Below, piece by piece: positions 10,819 through 18,996 of a stretch of 57,492 nucleotides of DNA. The number at the start of each line of letters is the position of its first letter. Positions within the stretch are counted from its first letter, which is position 1. The notes under the pieces are model-generated. The model had not been told where the DNA came from. It saw only the letters and a program-made list of their open reading frames with translations, and ran no database searches. The position numbers and the translations under genes were made by a program. The stretch is from contig NZ_JAGGPM010000001.1 of the NCBI RefSeq assembly GCF_018613835.1, forward strand, positions 1 through 57,492, read 5' to 3'. This DNA comes from Arthrobacter sp. ISL-5. GTDB lineage: Bacteria; Actinomycetota; Actinomycetes; Actinomycetales; Micrococcaceae.

Positions 10819-10955
10819 GCGCCGCAACTCAGCCATCCTCCGCGTGCTAGCTCGTTCCTCCCCACCGTCCCCCTAGCCTCGCAAGCTCGGCCAGGGAACC
10901 CGGACGGCGTGGGCCCAGCTTTGACGCACGCTTCCGGATTGCTGAGTTGCGGCGC
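10819..10955. repeat. Intergenic block bounded by perfect 15-bp inverted repeats
   Basis: GCGCCGCAACTCAGC at 10819-10833 is the exact reverse complement of 10941-10955. Between them lies a 44-nt core (10877-10920) with a close inverted copy at 26060-26104. The block occupies nearly all of the space between glgP and the barstar-like gene and contains no open gene. Confidence 0.8.
10877..10920 (+). repeat. Dispersed intergenic repeat, copy A
   Basis: Core with TCGCAAGCTCG, CAGGGAACCC and GGCGTGGGCCCAGC in order. It matches the minus strand of 26060-26104 at about 38 of 43 positions by hand alignment. Confidence 0.75.
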
Positions 10956-10978
10956 TGGCTGTCAAACGTTGTGTTTAC

Positions 10979-11335
10979 TCAGAGGAGCACGGCGATGACT
11001 GATAGGTCCTTGCCGGCGTAGCTTTCTGCATCTTGCAGGATCTCACAGATGATGCCGAAGGACCGGTCGCTGCGGAAGGCTGCGGGCACTTGCCAGATGA
11101 GGGTCAGGGGTTCCTGGCCGTCGTCGGAGATGGTGTCGGCGAAGTCGTGCAGCGAGTCGTTGAGGGCGTCAAGGTTCACGCCGAAGTGTTCGGGAAAATC
11201 CAGTGCCTCGCCGAAGGTCGCCAGCACGGACTTCTTCGAGTCCGCGGCCGGGATCACCAGGCTGCGGCGTCCCGCGTCGGCCACCTGGTCGCGCAACTCT
11301 TCAATGGTCCAGGTGTCGCCGGAATAGATCTTCAT
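10979..11335 (-). CDS. Barstar-like ribonuclease inhibitor
   Basis: 118 residues, cytoplasmic, no signal peptide. The fold is suggested by the N-terminal MKIYSGDTWTI strand, the DFPEHFGVNLDALNDSLHDF segment typical of barstar (an acidic helix that plugs the RNase active site) and the C-terminal hydrophobic strand. It starts 5 nt after the stop of the barnase-like gene, so the pair is almost surely co-expressed as enzyme and immunity partner. Family assignment is confident; actual binding to the neighbour is inference. Confidence 0.88.
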   Translation of the reverse strand: MKIYSGDTWTIEELRDQVADAGRRSLVIPAADSKKSVLATFGEALDFPEHFGVNLDALNDSLHDFADTISDDGQEPLTLIWQVPAAFRSDRSFGIICEILQDAESYAGKDLSVIAVLL

Positions 11336-11340
11336 GGGTG

Positions 11341-11808
11341 CTATTTGCCTTCTGCTATGAATTTGAACGACTCGTAGTGGTCCGGAGTGTAGTATTTCTC
11401 GCCGTCCCTGCCCGCCACGATCCTGCGGGCGCCTCTGTCTGACTCGCCGGGCGTGGGGACCGTGTACTCCTTGTAGTACCCGCCCGATTTGCGCGGCAGG
11501 AGGCGTTCAAAATTGCTGAACGTTGCGCCGTCGCGGGTGTACGGAAAGGGGCCGCCCTGCCGGATCAGGGCGAGGGTCCGGCGGCCTTCGGCCGGCAACT
11601 GGGACTCCCGTACGGCGGCCATGCCCGAGGGGTTGGGAACGGCCGTCACGTTCCCGGACGGCGCGGGCGACGCCGTGCCCAGCGGAGTGGCCGCGGGAGG
11701 CTGCACCGTGGGTGACGAAACGAGGCTGCACGCCACGAGGGCCGCCAAGGCGAGCCCTACCAGCAGCGTCCCAACGGCCAACAGCCTGCGCTTGTTAGTG
11801 CGGTACAC
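11341..11808 (-). CDS. Barnase-like guanyl-specific ribonuclease, probable lipoprotein
   Basis: 155 residues. The C-terminal 90 residues are an N1/T1-type ribonuclease: E114 (YYKEY), R128 or R129 (GARRI) and H144 (DHYESF) match barnase Glu-Arg-His. The N-terminus has KRR, a hydrophobic stretch and a lipobox-like LVAC (C27), then a Ser/Pro/Thr-rich linker, so the enzyme may be tethered outside the membrane instead of released. The start is GTG 11808, 5 nt after the glgX stop. The barstar-like gene follows immediately. Confidence 0.88.
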   Translation of the reverse strand: MYRTNKRRLLAVGTLLVGLALAALVACSLVSSPTVQPPAATPLGTASPAPSGNVTAVPNPSGMAAVRESQLPAEGRRTLALIRQGGPFPYTRDGATFSNFERLLPRKSGGYYKEYTVPTPGESDRGARRIVAGRDGEKYYTPDHYESFKFIAEGK

Positions 11809-11813
11809 GAGGC

Positions 11814-13934
11814 CTAGGTGCGGTAGATGCTGATGGTGTTCGCCGGCACGCTGTCCCGCTCACCGGAGGAGACCAGGCTGCCCTGCCGGCGGTCGTGGAG
11901 CTCGGACGTGGTGAGGCGCAGTTCGAAGAACCGCTTGCCGGTGCCGTCATCGTTGGTGACCTGGGGAAGGGTGACGTTGGCATCGTCGCGGCCGCCGTTG
12001 ACCACAACGAGTCCTGCCACCTGGCCGTCGTCGGAGCCCAGCAGCAACTGCACCGCCCGGTGCCGGGGATCGTTCCACCGTTCCATGGACATGGGCTGGC
12101 CGTCCTCGTCATACCAGTACAGGTAGGATTGTGCGTCGCGGACCGGGAAATCGTGGGGCTGGCCGGCCAGGAATTCCTTGCGGAGGCGGATGATGCGCTT
12201 GGTGCTGCGCAGCATGGCGTGCGACTCCGGCGTGCTGGTCCAGTCGAGCCAGGCAAGGGGGTTGTCCTGGCAGTAGGCGTTGTTGTTGCCCTGCTGGGTG
12301 CGGCCAAGTTCGTCGCCGGCCGTGATCATCGGAACCCCGAGGGAGATCATGAGCGAGGCCATCAGGTTGCGCCGGGTCTGGGCGCGCCGGGCGAGGATGC
12401 TTTCGTCCTCGGTCCGCCCTTCAAAACCGTGGTTGTAGCTGCGGTTATCGCCGTGCCCGTCCCGGTTCTGCTCGCCGTTGGCCTCATTGTGCTTGCGGTC
12501 GTAGGACACGAGGTCGGTCATGGTGAAACCGTCGTGGGCGGTGATGAAGTTCAGCGATGCGAGCCGGGAACGGCCTGACGGTTCAAAGAGGCTCGCCGAG
12601 CCGGACATGGCGTCTGCCAGCCTGGCCACGGATCCGCCTTGGCCGCCGGCGTCGATCGCCGCTCGGTCCGCCAGCCAGAAAGAGCGCAGGGCGTCGCGGT
12701 AGTGGTCGTTCCAGTCTACCCAGCCGCCCGGGAAGCGGCCGGTCTGCCAGCCCCCGTAGCCCACGTCCCAGGGTTCGGCGATCAGCTTGACCCGGGACAG
12801 GACAGGGTCCGCCGCGACGGCAACGAGGAACGGATGGTTCGGATCGAACTCGTTGGCGGCGTTCCGGCACAGCGTGACGGCCAGATCGAAGCGGAAGCCG
12901 TCGACGTGGAATTCATCCACCCAGTAGCGGAGCGAATCCAGCACCAGCTGGACCACGCGGGGCTCGCCGAAGTTGAGCGTGTTCCCGCAGCCTGTGGTGT
13001 CGATGTATTTGCCGTGGCCGTCCGTGCGGTAATACTTCTGCTCGCCCAGTCCGCGGAAGCCGAAGGTGTGGCCGTCGGGCCCGCCCTCGGCGGTGTGGTT
13101 GTAGACGACGTCCAGGATGACTTCGATGCCCGCAGCGTGGAGCAGCTTGACCATGCCCTTGAACTCGTCCTGAACGGCCTGGGGCCCGGAGTCCTGCGCG
13201 GACTGCGTGGCGTACCCGGGGTGCGGGGCGAAGAATGCCGCCGTGTTGTAGCCCCAGTAGTTGGTCAGGCCGAGGTTCTGCAGGTGCGGTTCGTCGAGGT
13301 GGAAATGCACCGGCAGCAGCTGTACCGCCGTAATACCGAGGCCCGTGAGGTGCTCAATCATGGCCGGGTGGGCCATGCCCGCGTAGGTTCCGCGCAGGGC
13401 CTCCGGGATATCCGGGTGCAGCATGCTCTGCCCCCGGACGTGGGCCTCGTAGATGATGGTGTTGCGCCACGGCGTGTGCGGACGGTCGTCGGCGCCCCAG
13501 TCGAAGTCGTTGGACATCCTGACGTTGGTCAGGAAACCGTTGCGTTGGTCGACGGCGCGCCCGTAGGGATCGAGCAGCAGCGGCTGCCGGTCGTCGTCGT
13601 GGTCTTCGTCAAAGTTCACGCTGGGAACTGAGAGCGGCAGCACTTGACCATCGGTAGCGGCGCGGAAGCCGTAGCGCGAGCCGACCGGGAATCCCTCAAC
13701 AATGCCGTGATGGACGCCATTCGTGACGTTCGGCAGCGGCTGGAGCCGCCAGCTGCCCCCCGGTGCCTGGTACGCGATTTCCAGGGTGAGGACGCTGGGA
13801 GCATAGACTGCCACGTTGGCGCGCCCCTTGTGCGAGCCGTCCTCGGCTGACCTTGGACGCGGAGAACTTACGCCGAGGGGGAAGGCCTGGGAGGCGTCAA
13901 CGGTCGAGGCTGTGTCTAAGAGGGGCATTACCAT
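11814..13934 (-). CDS. glgX: Glycogen debranching enzyme
   Basis: 706 residues. GlgX/TreX family: an N-terminal CBM48-like domain (about residues 15-130), then a GH13_11 isoamylase-type barrel that removes short alpha-1,6 branches left by phosphorylase. The motifs GFRFDLAV (nucleophile), LIAEPWDVG (acid/base) and ITAHDGFTM are intact. ATG 13934 lies 7 nt after TAAGCT, consistent with a leaderless start; ATG 13928 is an alternative. It heads a transcription unit that continues into the ribonuclease and barstar-like genes, an unexpected pairing. Confidence 0.95.
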   Translation of the reverse strand: MVMPLLDTASTVDASQAFPLGVSSPRPRSAEDGSHKGRANVAVYAPSVLTLEIAYQAPGGSWRLQPLPNVTNGVHHGIVEGFPVGSRYGFRAATDGQVLPLSVPSVNFDEDHDDDRQPLLLDPYGRAVDQRNGFLTNVRMSNDFDWGADDRPHTPWRNTIIYEAHVRGQSMLHPDIPEALRGTYAGMAHPAMIEHLTGLGITAVQLLPVHFHLDEPHLQNLGLTNYWGYNTAAFFAPHPGYATQSAQDSGPQAVQDEFKGMVKLLHAAGIEVILDVVYNHTAEGGPDGHTFGFRGLGEQKYYRTDGHGKYIDTTGCGNTLNFGEPRVVQLVLDSLRYWVDEFHVDGFRFDLAVTLCRNAANEFDPNHPFLVAVAADPVLSRVKLIAEPWDVGYGGWQTGRFPGGWVDWNDHYRDALRSFWLADRAAIDAGGQGGSVARLADAMSGSASLFEPSGRSRLASLNFITAHDGFTMTDLVSYDRKHNEANGEQNRDGHGDNRSYNHGFEGRTEDESILARRAQTRRNLMASLMISLGVPMITAGDELGRTQQGNNNAYCQDNPLAWLDWTSTPESHAMLRSTKRIIRLRKEFLAGQPHDFPVRDAQSYLYWYDEDGQPMSMERWNDPRHRAVQLLLGSDDGQVAGLVVVNGGRDDANVTLPQVTNDDGTGKRFFELRLTTSELHDRRQGSLVSSGERDSVPANTISIYRT

Positions 13935-13941
13935 CGATTAA

Positions 13942-13947
13942 AGCTTA
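13942..13947 (-). promoter_or_regulatory. -10 box of a leaderless glgX promoter
   Basis: TAAGCT on the minus strand, 7 nt before ATG 13934; no convincing -35 and no ribosome binding site. Confidence 0.5.
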
Positions 13948-14048
13948 GCTGGCACATACAAATAGCTGATCTATTCCGGGATGTTACACCCGCCGGCCCT
14001 GCTCCGAGCGGCGGCATACTGGTAGTACGCACCGATATGGAGGTAGTC

Positions 14049-14858
14049 GTGAGGGTTGCACTTGCCCAGATCATCACCGGCCGGGACCTGGCCGCCAACC
14101 TCGTGCTGGTCGAGGAGTATGCCCGCCGCGCCAAGGACGGCGGTGCCGAGCTGGTCGTCTTCCCTGAAGCCACCATGCGCGCCTTCGGGAATTCGCTCAT
14201 CGACATCGCAGAACCGCTGGACGGCCCGTGGGCCAACCGGGTCCGCGCCATTTCCGCCGAGCTGGGGATCGTGATCGTTGCCGGCATGTTCATCCCCGGA
14301 TCGTCGCCCGACGGAGGGCAGGCAAAAGTCCGGAATACGCTGCTGGTGACCGGTCGCGGCGTGGAAGCCAGCTACGACAAGGTTCACCTCTTTGATGCCT
14401 TCGGCTTCCTCGAATCGGACACCGTGGACGCCGGGACGGGTCCCGTAACGTTCGACGCCGGCGGCGTCACCTTTGGCCTGGCCACCTGTTACGACGTCCG
14501 TTTCCCGGCGCTTTTCACGGCCAACGCCGACCGTGGGGCCGTTGCGAACATCGTCTGCGCCTCGTGGGGTTCGGGGCCCGGCAAGGTGGAGCAGTGGCAG
14601 CTCCTGGCCCGCGCCCGCGCCGTGGACACCACCACCTACGTGCTTGCGTGCGGACAGGGCGATCCGGCAACCCAGGGTGTTGAACCGAAAGGCGCGGCGC
14701 CCACCGGCGTCGGGCACACCGCCGTCGTGTCCCCCTTCGGCGAAGTCCTGGAAGAGCTCGACGGCGCCCCCGGCCTGCTGTTCGCCGACCTGGACCCCGC
14801 CGTGGTCAAGGAAGCCCAAACCAAGCTCCCGGTCCTGGCCAACCGCCGCGAGTTCTAA
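14049..14858 (+). CDS. Carbon-nitrogen hydrolase (nitrilase superfamily)
   Basis: About 269 residues. The Glu-Lys-Cys triad is visible in FPEAT, YDKVHLFDAF and ATCYDVRFP. YDKVHLFD with CYDVRFP is the signature of the Nit1/Nit2-like branch, whose members hydrolyse deaminated glutathione or omega-amides, so an omega-amidase or repair role is the best guess. GTG 14049 is chosen because GGAGG lies 5 nt upstream; the earlier ATG 14037 overlaps that site. It is divergent from glgX. Confidence 0.88.
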   Translation: MRVALAQIITGRDLAANLVLVEEYARRAKDGGAELVVFPEATMRAFGNSLIDIAEPLDGPWANRVRAISAELGIVIVAGMFIPGSSPDGGQAKVRNTLLVTGRGVEASYDKVHLFDAFGFLESDTVDAGTGPVTFDAGGVTFGLATCYDVRFPALFTANADRGAVANIVCASWGSGPGKVEQWQLLARARAVDTTTYVLACGQGDPATQGVEPKGAAPTGVGHTAVVSPFGEVLEELDGAPGLLFADLDPAVVKEAQTKLPVLANRREF

Positions 14859-14938
14859 GCCTGTCCTCCGCGAGACGCCGCGGAGGCCGACGCCGCAGCC
14901 GGGTGCCGCTGGTCGGTGCCGCGGACGGCGGCGCCTTG

Positions 14939-15074
14939 CCGTCGTTTAGCGTTCGGCCCCTCCCCAAACTTCGCAAGCTCAGTTCGGGGCCCGCAGGGCC
15001 TCTCTTCCTCCCGCCGGCTCCTTCGGCCGCTAGCGGCCTCACTCGCCTCTGGTCGGCGATGCGCTCCTTAGCAA
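14939..15074 (+). repeat. Large inverted repeat, left arm
   Basis: 136 nt, imperfectly complementary to 15334-15469. The inner 24 bases (15051-15074) are a perfect match to 15334-15357, and a 26-nt stretch around AACTTCGCAAGCTCAGTTCG is also conserved. It shares the CGCAAGCTC word with the repeats at 10877 and 26060. Confidence 0.85.
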
Positions 15075-15133
15075 GCCATCGCCGCCCGCTGGTTTTGAAG
15101 GCACTCGCCTTCGGCCTCACTAACCGTTAACAG

Positions 15134-15165
15134 GAAACGCTCCCGCACATGTTGTGCAGGAGCTT
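15134..15165. repeat. Hairpin at the head of the tandem array
   Basis: AACGCTCCCGCAC and GTGCAGGAGCTT form an imperfect stem around a short loop. The left arm carries the complement of the GAGCGTT word that ends each tandem unit. Confidence 0.55.
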
Positions 15166-15261
15166 TCTTGTCTTCCAGCAAAAACTGCGAGAGCGTTTCT
15201 TGTTTTCCAGCAAGAGCTGCGAGAGCGTTGTCCATTTTTGAGCGAAACGTGAGAGAGCGTT
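15166..15261 (+). repeat. Three 32-nt tandem units ending in GAGAGCGTT
   Basis: Units at 15166-15197, 15198-15229 and 15230-15261. The first two agree at 29 of 32 positions; the third is diverged except for the GAGAGCGTT end. All three keep exactly the same length and no spacers separate them, so this is not a CRISPR array. A related word (ACTGCGAGAGGG) occurs at the right end of the window. Confidence 0.8.
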
Positions 15262-15333
15262 GGCACTCCGGGCGCGCGTCTCGCAAGGCTCGACGACGTC
15301 AAGGCGTCGAACCCGCTAGCCGTAGCGGCCGTT

Positions 15334-15469
15334 TTGCTAAGGAGCGCATCGCCGACCAAAGCTGCATAAGGCCACCCGCGGCCGCATGGAGCGTCGGGAG
15401 GAAGGGATGCCCCGAGGGCCCCGAACTGAGCTTGCGAAGTTTGGGAAGGGGCATCCCGCTAAGCGACGG
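15334..15469 (-). repeat. Large inverted repeat, right arm
   Basis: Reverse-complement partner of 14939-15074 and of identical length (136 nt), separated from it by 259 nt. It ends 39 nt before the rlmB stop codon. Confidence 0.85.
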
Positions 15470-15508
15470 CAAAGCGGCCGCTACGGCGAACGCCACCCCC
15501 GGAGGAGA

Positions 15509-16501
15509 CTACTTGGCGGCGCGCTGGCGGGAGACTTCGTAGAGGGAGATGCCGACGGCCATGGAGGCGTTGAGCGACTCCATGGCGGAGTCGATCGGGA
15601 TGGAGACGATCTGGTCGCAGTTCTCCCGGACGAGGCGGCTGAGGCCCTTGCCCTCGGAACCCACCACGATGCAGACGGGCTCGGTGGCCAGGGTGAGGTC
15701 CGGCAGCGAAACGTCGCCGTCGCCGTCGAGCCCCAGGACGAAGATGCCCATGGTCTTGAACTGCTTCAGCGCGTTGTTCAGGTTGGACGCGCGGGCCACG
15801 GGCACGCGGACGGCAGCGCCGGCGCTGGTCTTCCAGGCGGCGGCCGTGACACCCACGGAACGGCGTTCCGGGACGATCACGCCGTGGCCGCTGAAGGCCG
15901 ATACGGAGCGGATGATGGCGCCGAGGTTGCGGGGGTCCGTGATGCCGTCCAGGGCAACGAAGATGGGCGCGTTCGAGACGTGCCCCTTCTTCCACCGGTC
16001 GACGGTCTGCTCGGCCAGGTCATAGGCGTCCTGGTATTCATACGGCGGGATCTGCAGCACGAGGCCCTGGTGCACGGCGTCGTCTGTCATCCGGTCAAGT
16101 TCCGGCTTGCCGGTTTCCAGCAGCGGAATGCCGCGTTCGGCTGCAAGCTTCAGCGATTCCTTGACGCGGTCGTCCATCTCGATGCGGATCGCCACGTGCA
16201 GTGCCTTCGCGGGGATCCCGGCGCGGAGCGCCTCGACGACGGAGTTGCGGCCGGTGACCACTTCTTCAGTGGCGCGGCCCTTGGGGCCCGACCGTGCGCC
16301 GGCGCTGCGGCCGCCGCCTGCGCGCTTGGCGTCGGAGCGCTCCGAGAGCTGCTTGTTCTTGTACGCCTTGTGGTATGGGCGATCTTCGGCCTTGGGGGTT
16401 GGCCCCTTGCCTTCGAGTGCCTTGCGGCCGTGGCCACCGGTTCCGGTGGTGGGGCCCTTCTTGAGCTTGCGGACTGCGCCCGGGCGACCGTTGTTGGCCA
16501 T
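15509..16501 (-). CDS. rlmB: 23S rRNA (guanosine-2'-O-)-methyltransferase RlmB-type
   Basis: 330 residues. A SpoU-family (TrmH) methyltransferase: residues to about 85 form a basic, Gly/Lys-rich tail typical of actinobacterial members, then a substrate-binding domain (VTGRNSVVEAL) and the knotted SPOUT domain with ITDPRNLGAIIRS, VVGSEGKGLS and SAMESLNASMAVGISLYE. It probably methylates G2251 of 23S rRNA. I start at ATG 16501 since AGGGTGG precedes it at a good distance. Downstream of cysS in the same orientation, as is common in actinobacteria. Confidence 0.93.
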   Translation of the reverse strand: MANNGRPGAVRKLKKGPTTGTGGHGRKALEGKGPTPKAEDRPYHKAYKNKQLSERSDAKRAGGGRSAGARSGPKGRATEEVVTGRNSVVEALRAGIPAKALHVAIRIEMDDRVKESLKLAAERGIPLLETGKPELDRMTDDAVHQGLVLQIPPYEYQDAYDLAEQTVDRWKKGHVSNAPIFVALDGITDPRNLGAIIRSVSAFSGHGVIVPERRSVGVTAAAWKTSAGAAVRVPVARASNLNNALKQFKTMGIFVLGLDGDGDVSLPDLTLATEPVCIVVGSEGKGLSRLVRENCDQIVSIPIDSAMESLNASMAVGISLYEVSRQRAAK

Positions 16502-16593
16502 GAGTTCCACCCTTGGTTGTATTGAGTAAGTCTGAACTCCAGTCTACTGACTCAAGTTAAATCGTTGACCGGGGCGGGTCGCTGCCGGGCGAT

Positions 16594-18048
16594 CTAGCCG
16601 CGCTGAAGGCTCCAGGTGGCCCCGTCCGCGTTGTCTTCAACCACGACGCCGGCGGCCGACAGGGTGTCCCGGATGGCGTCCGATGCGGCCCAGTCCTTCC
16701 GGGCGCGGGCGTCTGCGCGGGCGGCGAGCTGCGCCTCCACGAGAGTTCCGAGGGCGGCGGTGGCCTGATCGTCGACGGCGGGCTGCGCGGCGTCGCTGAT
16801 GCCCAGGACCCGGAGCATGTCAGTCACGCTGGTCAGTGCCTGCCGTGCCGCCGGGAAGTCACCGGCGGTGAGCGCTGAATTCCCGGCGCGCACAGTGTCG
16901 TGCAGCGACGCGAGGGCCTGCGGCACGTTGAGGTCGTCGTCCATGGCGGCCGCGAAGGCGTCCGGCACAGTGCCGTGGCTGCCGAAGAATAGGGAGCCGT
17001 CCGTGGAAAGGGCCCGGACCGCGCGTGCGATGAAACCGTCGATGCGTTCGACGGCGGCGGTGGCTTCCTGCAGGGACGTCGGCTGGTAGTCCAGCACCGA
17101 GCGGTACTGCGCCTGGCCGAGGTAGTAGCGGACCACGCGGGGCGGGGCGAGTTCCAGCATTTCGGCCGGGCTGACGGTGTTGCCCACGGACTTGGACATT
17201 TTCTCGCCCTGGTACGTGACCATGCCGTTGTGCATCCAGAAGTTGGCAAATGCGTGGCCGGCAGCCTGCGACTGGGCCATCTCGTTCTCGTGGTGCGGGA
17301 AGCGCAGATCCAGGCCGCCGCCGTGGATGTCGAATTCGGTGCCGAGGTACTTGGTGACCATCGCGGAGCATTCGAGGTGCCAGCCCGGGCGGCCGGCGCC
17401 CCACGGCGAAACCCAGCTTGCCGTCGTCGGCTCGCCTTCCTTGTGGCCCTTCCACAGCGCGAAGTCGCGCGGGTCCTTCTTGCCGCGGGGGTCAGCGTCA
17501 GTCGCCCCCTGCATGTCGTCGAGCTTCTGCCGCGTCAGCGAACCGTACTTGTTCCAGGAGCGCACGTCGAAGTAGACGTCACCCGAGCCGTCGAGGGCCG
17601 GGTAGGCGTGGCCGCGGTCGATCAGCTGCTGGATGAGGGCGTGCATCTCCGGGATGTGGCCGGTGGCGCGTGGCTCGTAGGTGGGCCGGGAGACACCGAG
17701 GGTGTCGTAGGCCTTGAGGAATTCCTGTTCGTACCGGTAGGCCAGCGCCCACCATTCCTCTTCCGGGACGGCTCCGGGCTCCTGCTCGAAATCCGGGTGG
17801 AAGGACGCCTCGGACTTGGCGAGGATCTTGTCGTCGATGTCGGTCACGTTGCGGACCACCGTGACCCGGAACCCGCGGTATTCGAGCCAGCGTGTCAGCT
17901 GGTCGAAGGCAATGGCGGACCGGATGTGCCCCACATGCGGCATCCCCTGCACCGTCGCCCCGCAGTAGTACAGGCTTACCTTGCCGGGTACCAGGGGGAC
18001 GAAGTCGCGGACTTCGGCGGATGCGGTGTCGTAAAAACGGAGGGTCAC
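16594..18048 (-). CDS. cysS: Cysteinyl-tRNA synthetase
   Basis: 484 residues, a class I synthetase charging tRNA-Cys. [17 protein letters not shown] gives the first zinc cysteine and the HIGH-like motif, GEKMSKS the KMSKS loop, and LECSAM with HHENEMAQS the remaining zinc-site region; the helical anticodon domain follows. It is full length. GTG 18048 lies 6 nt after TAATCT, so a leaderless start is likely even though the gene follows the isoprenoid genes. I considered the MshC paralogue, but the full length and intact KMSKS fit CysS. Confidence 0.95.
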   Translation of the reverse strand: MTLRFYDTASAEVRDFVPLVPGKVSLYYCGATVQGMPHVGHIRSAIAFDQLTRWLEYRGFRVTVVRNVTDIDDKILAKSEASFHPDFEQEPGAVPEEEWWALAYRYEQEFLKAYDTLGVSRPTYEPRATGHIPEMHALIQQLIDRGHAYPALDGSGDVYFDVRSWNKYGSLTRQKLDDMQGATDADPRGKKDPRDFALWKGHKEGEPTTASWVSPWGAGRPGWHLECSAMVTKYLGTEFDIHGGGLDLRFPHHENEMAQSQAAGHAFANFWMHNGMVTYQGEKMSKSVGNTVSPAEMLELAPPRVVRYYLGQAQYRSVLDYQPTSLQEATAAVERIDGFIARAVRALSTDGSLFFGSHGTVPDAFAAAMDDDLNVPQALASLHDTVRAGNSALTAGDFPAARQALTSVTDMLRVLGISDAAQPAVDDQATAALGTLVEAQLAARADARARKDWAASDAIRDTLSAAGVVVEDNADGATWSLQRG

Positions 18049-18054
18049 CGCTCC

Positions 18055-18060
18055 AGATTA
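18055..18060 (-). promoter_or_regulatory. -10 box of a leaderless cysS promoter
   Basis: TAATCT on the minus strand, 6 nt before GTG 18048. Confidence 0.55.
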
Positions 18061-18077
18061 GCCGATGGCATTTCCGC

Positions 18078-18404
18078 TTACTTACAGACCTCGCCGATCC
18101 TGTTGTTCTGTTCCTTGAGCTCGGCAAGCTGCTCTGCGCTCTTGTCCCCGAGCGAGGTGCCGGCCACCTTCTTCATGACGTCCGCCATCTTCTGGATCGG
18201 GTCAGCAAGCTCAGGGGCAACCTTGTCGGCAACTTCCTGGTAGTGCTTCGCGATCTGGTCCGCCTGCTGGACCTGGCTGCCGGTCGGCTTGAAGGTATCG
18301 CCCTTGAGGAACGTGCAGCTCTCCTCCACGCTCATCTTGGGGCTTCCGGCGCAGCCTGCGAGGAGCAGCCCTGCGATCACGACGGCGGGAAGCAGCTTTT
18401 TCAC
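18078..18404 (-). CDS. Small lipoprotein of unknown function
   Basis: 108 residues. MKKLLPAVVIAGLLLAGCAG is a textbook lipoprotein signal with the lipidated cysteine at C18. The mature part is helical, Lys/Glu/Gln-rich, with two further cysteines (C30 and the penultimate residue) that could form a disulfide outside the membrane. It lies between ispF and cysS in the same direction. I do not recognise the family. Confidence 0.82.
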   Translation of the reverse strand: MKKLLPAVVIAGLLLAGCAGSPKMSVEESCTFLKGDTFKPTGSQVQQADQIAKHYQEVADKVAPELADPIQKMADVMKKVAGTSLGDKSAEQLAELKEQNNRIGEVCK

Positions 18405-18458
18405 GACGGGTCTCCTGGTATTGCGGTACTGGTGCTGCTTCCAGCCTAGGCGATTCGG

Positions 18459-18992
18459 CTACGGGGCCGGGTACACCAGGGCTGTGGCCACTGCCGAAAT
18501 GCCTTCGCCCCGGCCCGTGAATCCGAGCCCGTCGCTGGTGGTGGCGGTGACGCTCACCGGGGCGCCGGCGGCCGCACTGAGGACCCGCTGCGACTCTTCG
18601 CGCCGGGGACCGAACTTGGGGCGGTTGGCCACGAACTGCACGGCGATGTTGCCGATCTCGAAGCCGGCGGCCCGGACGATCCGGGCGGCCTCCGCCAGCA
18701 GGGTGACACCCGAGGCGCCCGCCAGCTCCGGGCGGTCAGTGCCGAAGTGGGTGCCGAGGTCCCCGATGCCGCACGCGGAGAACAAGGCGTCGGCGGCAGC
18801 GTGGGCCACGGGGTCGCCGTCCGAATGGCCGGCCAGCCCCCGCTCCCCCTCCCAGAATAGGCCTCCCAGCCAGAGCGGCTGCGGCGCGTCTTCAGGAGCG
18901 AAGGCATGGACATCAATGCCGATTCCGGTGCGGGGCAGGATCATTTTCACTTCAGTCAGATTCACTGCCTCAGCAGGGTTGTCTGCGCTCAT
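18459..18992 (-). CDS. ispF: 2-C-methyl-D-erythritol 2,4-cyclodiphosphate synthase
   Basis: 177 residues. Catalyses the cyclisation step of the MEP isoprenoid pathway. The metal-binding Asp and His are in GIDVHAF with the third ligand in GHSDGD; VNRPKFG-like NRPKFGPRR and [15 protein letters not shown] complete the family pattern. A 16-residue N-terminal extension precedes the conserved core. It starts 4 nt after the ispD stop (TGAGGGCATG), indicating coupling. Confidence 0.95.
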   Translation of the reverse strand: MSADNPAEAVNLTEVKMILPRTGIGIDVHAFAPEDAPQPLWLGGLFWEGERGLAGHSDGDPVAHAAADALFSACGIGDLGTHFGTDRPELAGASGVTLLAEAARIVRAAGFEIGNIAVQFVANRPKFGPRREESQRVLSAAAGAPVSVTATTSDGLGFTGRGEGISAVATALVYPAP

Positions 18993-18996
18993 GCCC

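Larger units (their letters stand above)
14859..15508. other. 650-bp gene-free region made of repeats
   Basis: No coding frame here has a ribosome binding site or family resemblance. The region is filled by a large inverted repeat (14939-15074 against 15334-15469) whose centre holds a hairpin and three 32-nt tandem units. A short hairpin CCTCCGCG / CGCGGAGG at 14865-14886 follows the nitrilase gene. Confidence 0.75.

Noticed and set aside
15166..15261. Possible CRISPR array
   Set aside because: Units abut with no spacers, only three are present, and no cas genes are in the window.
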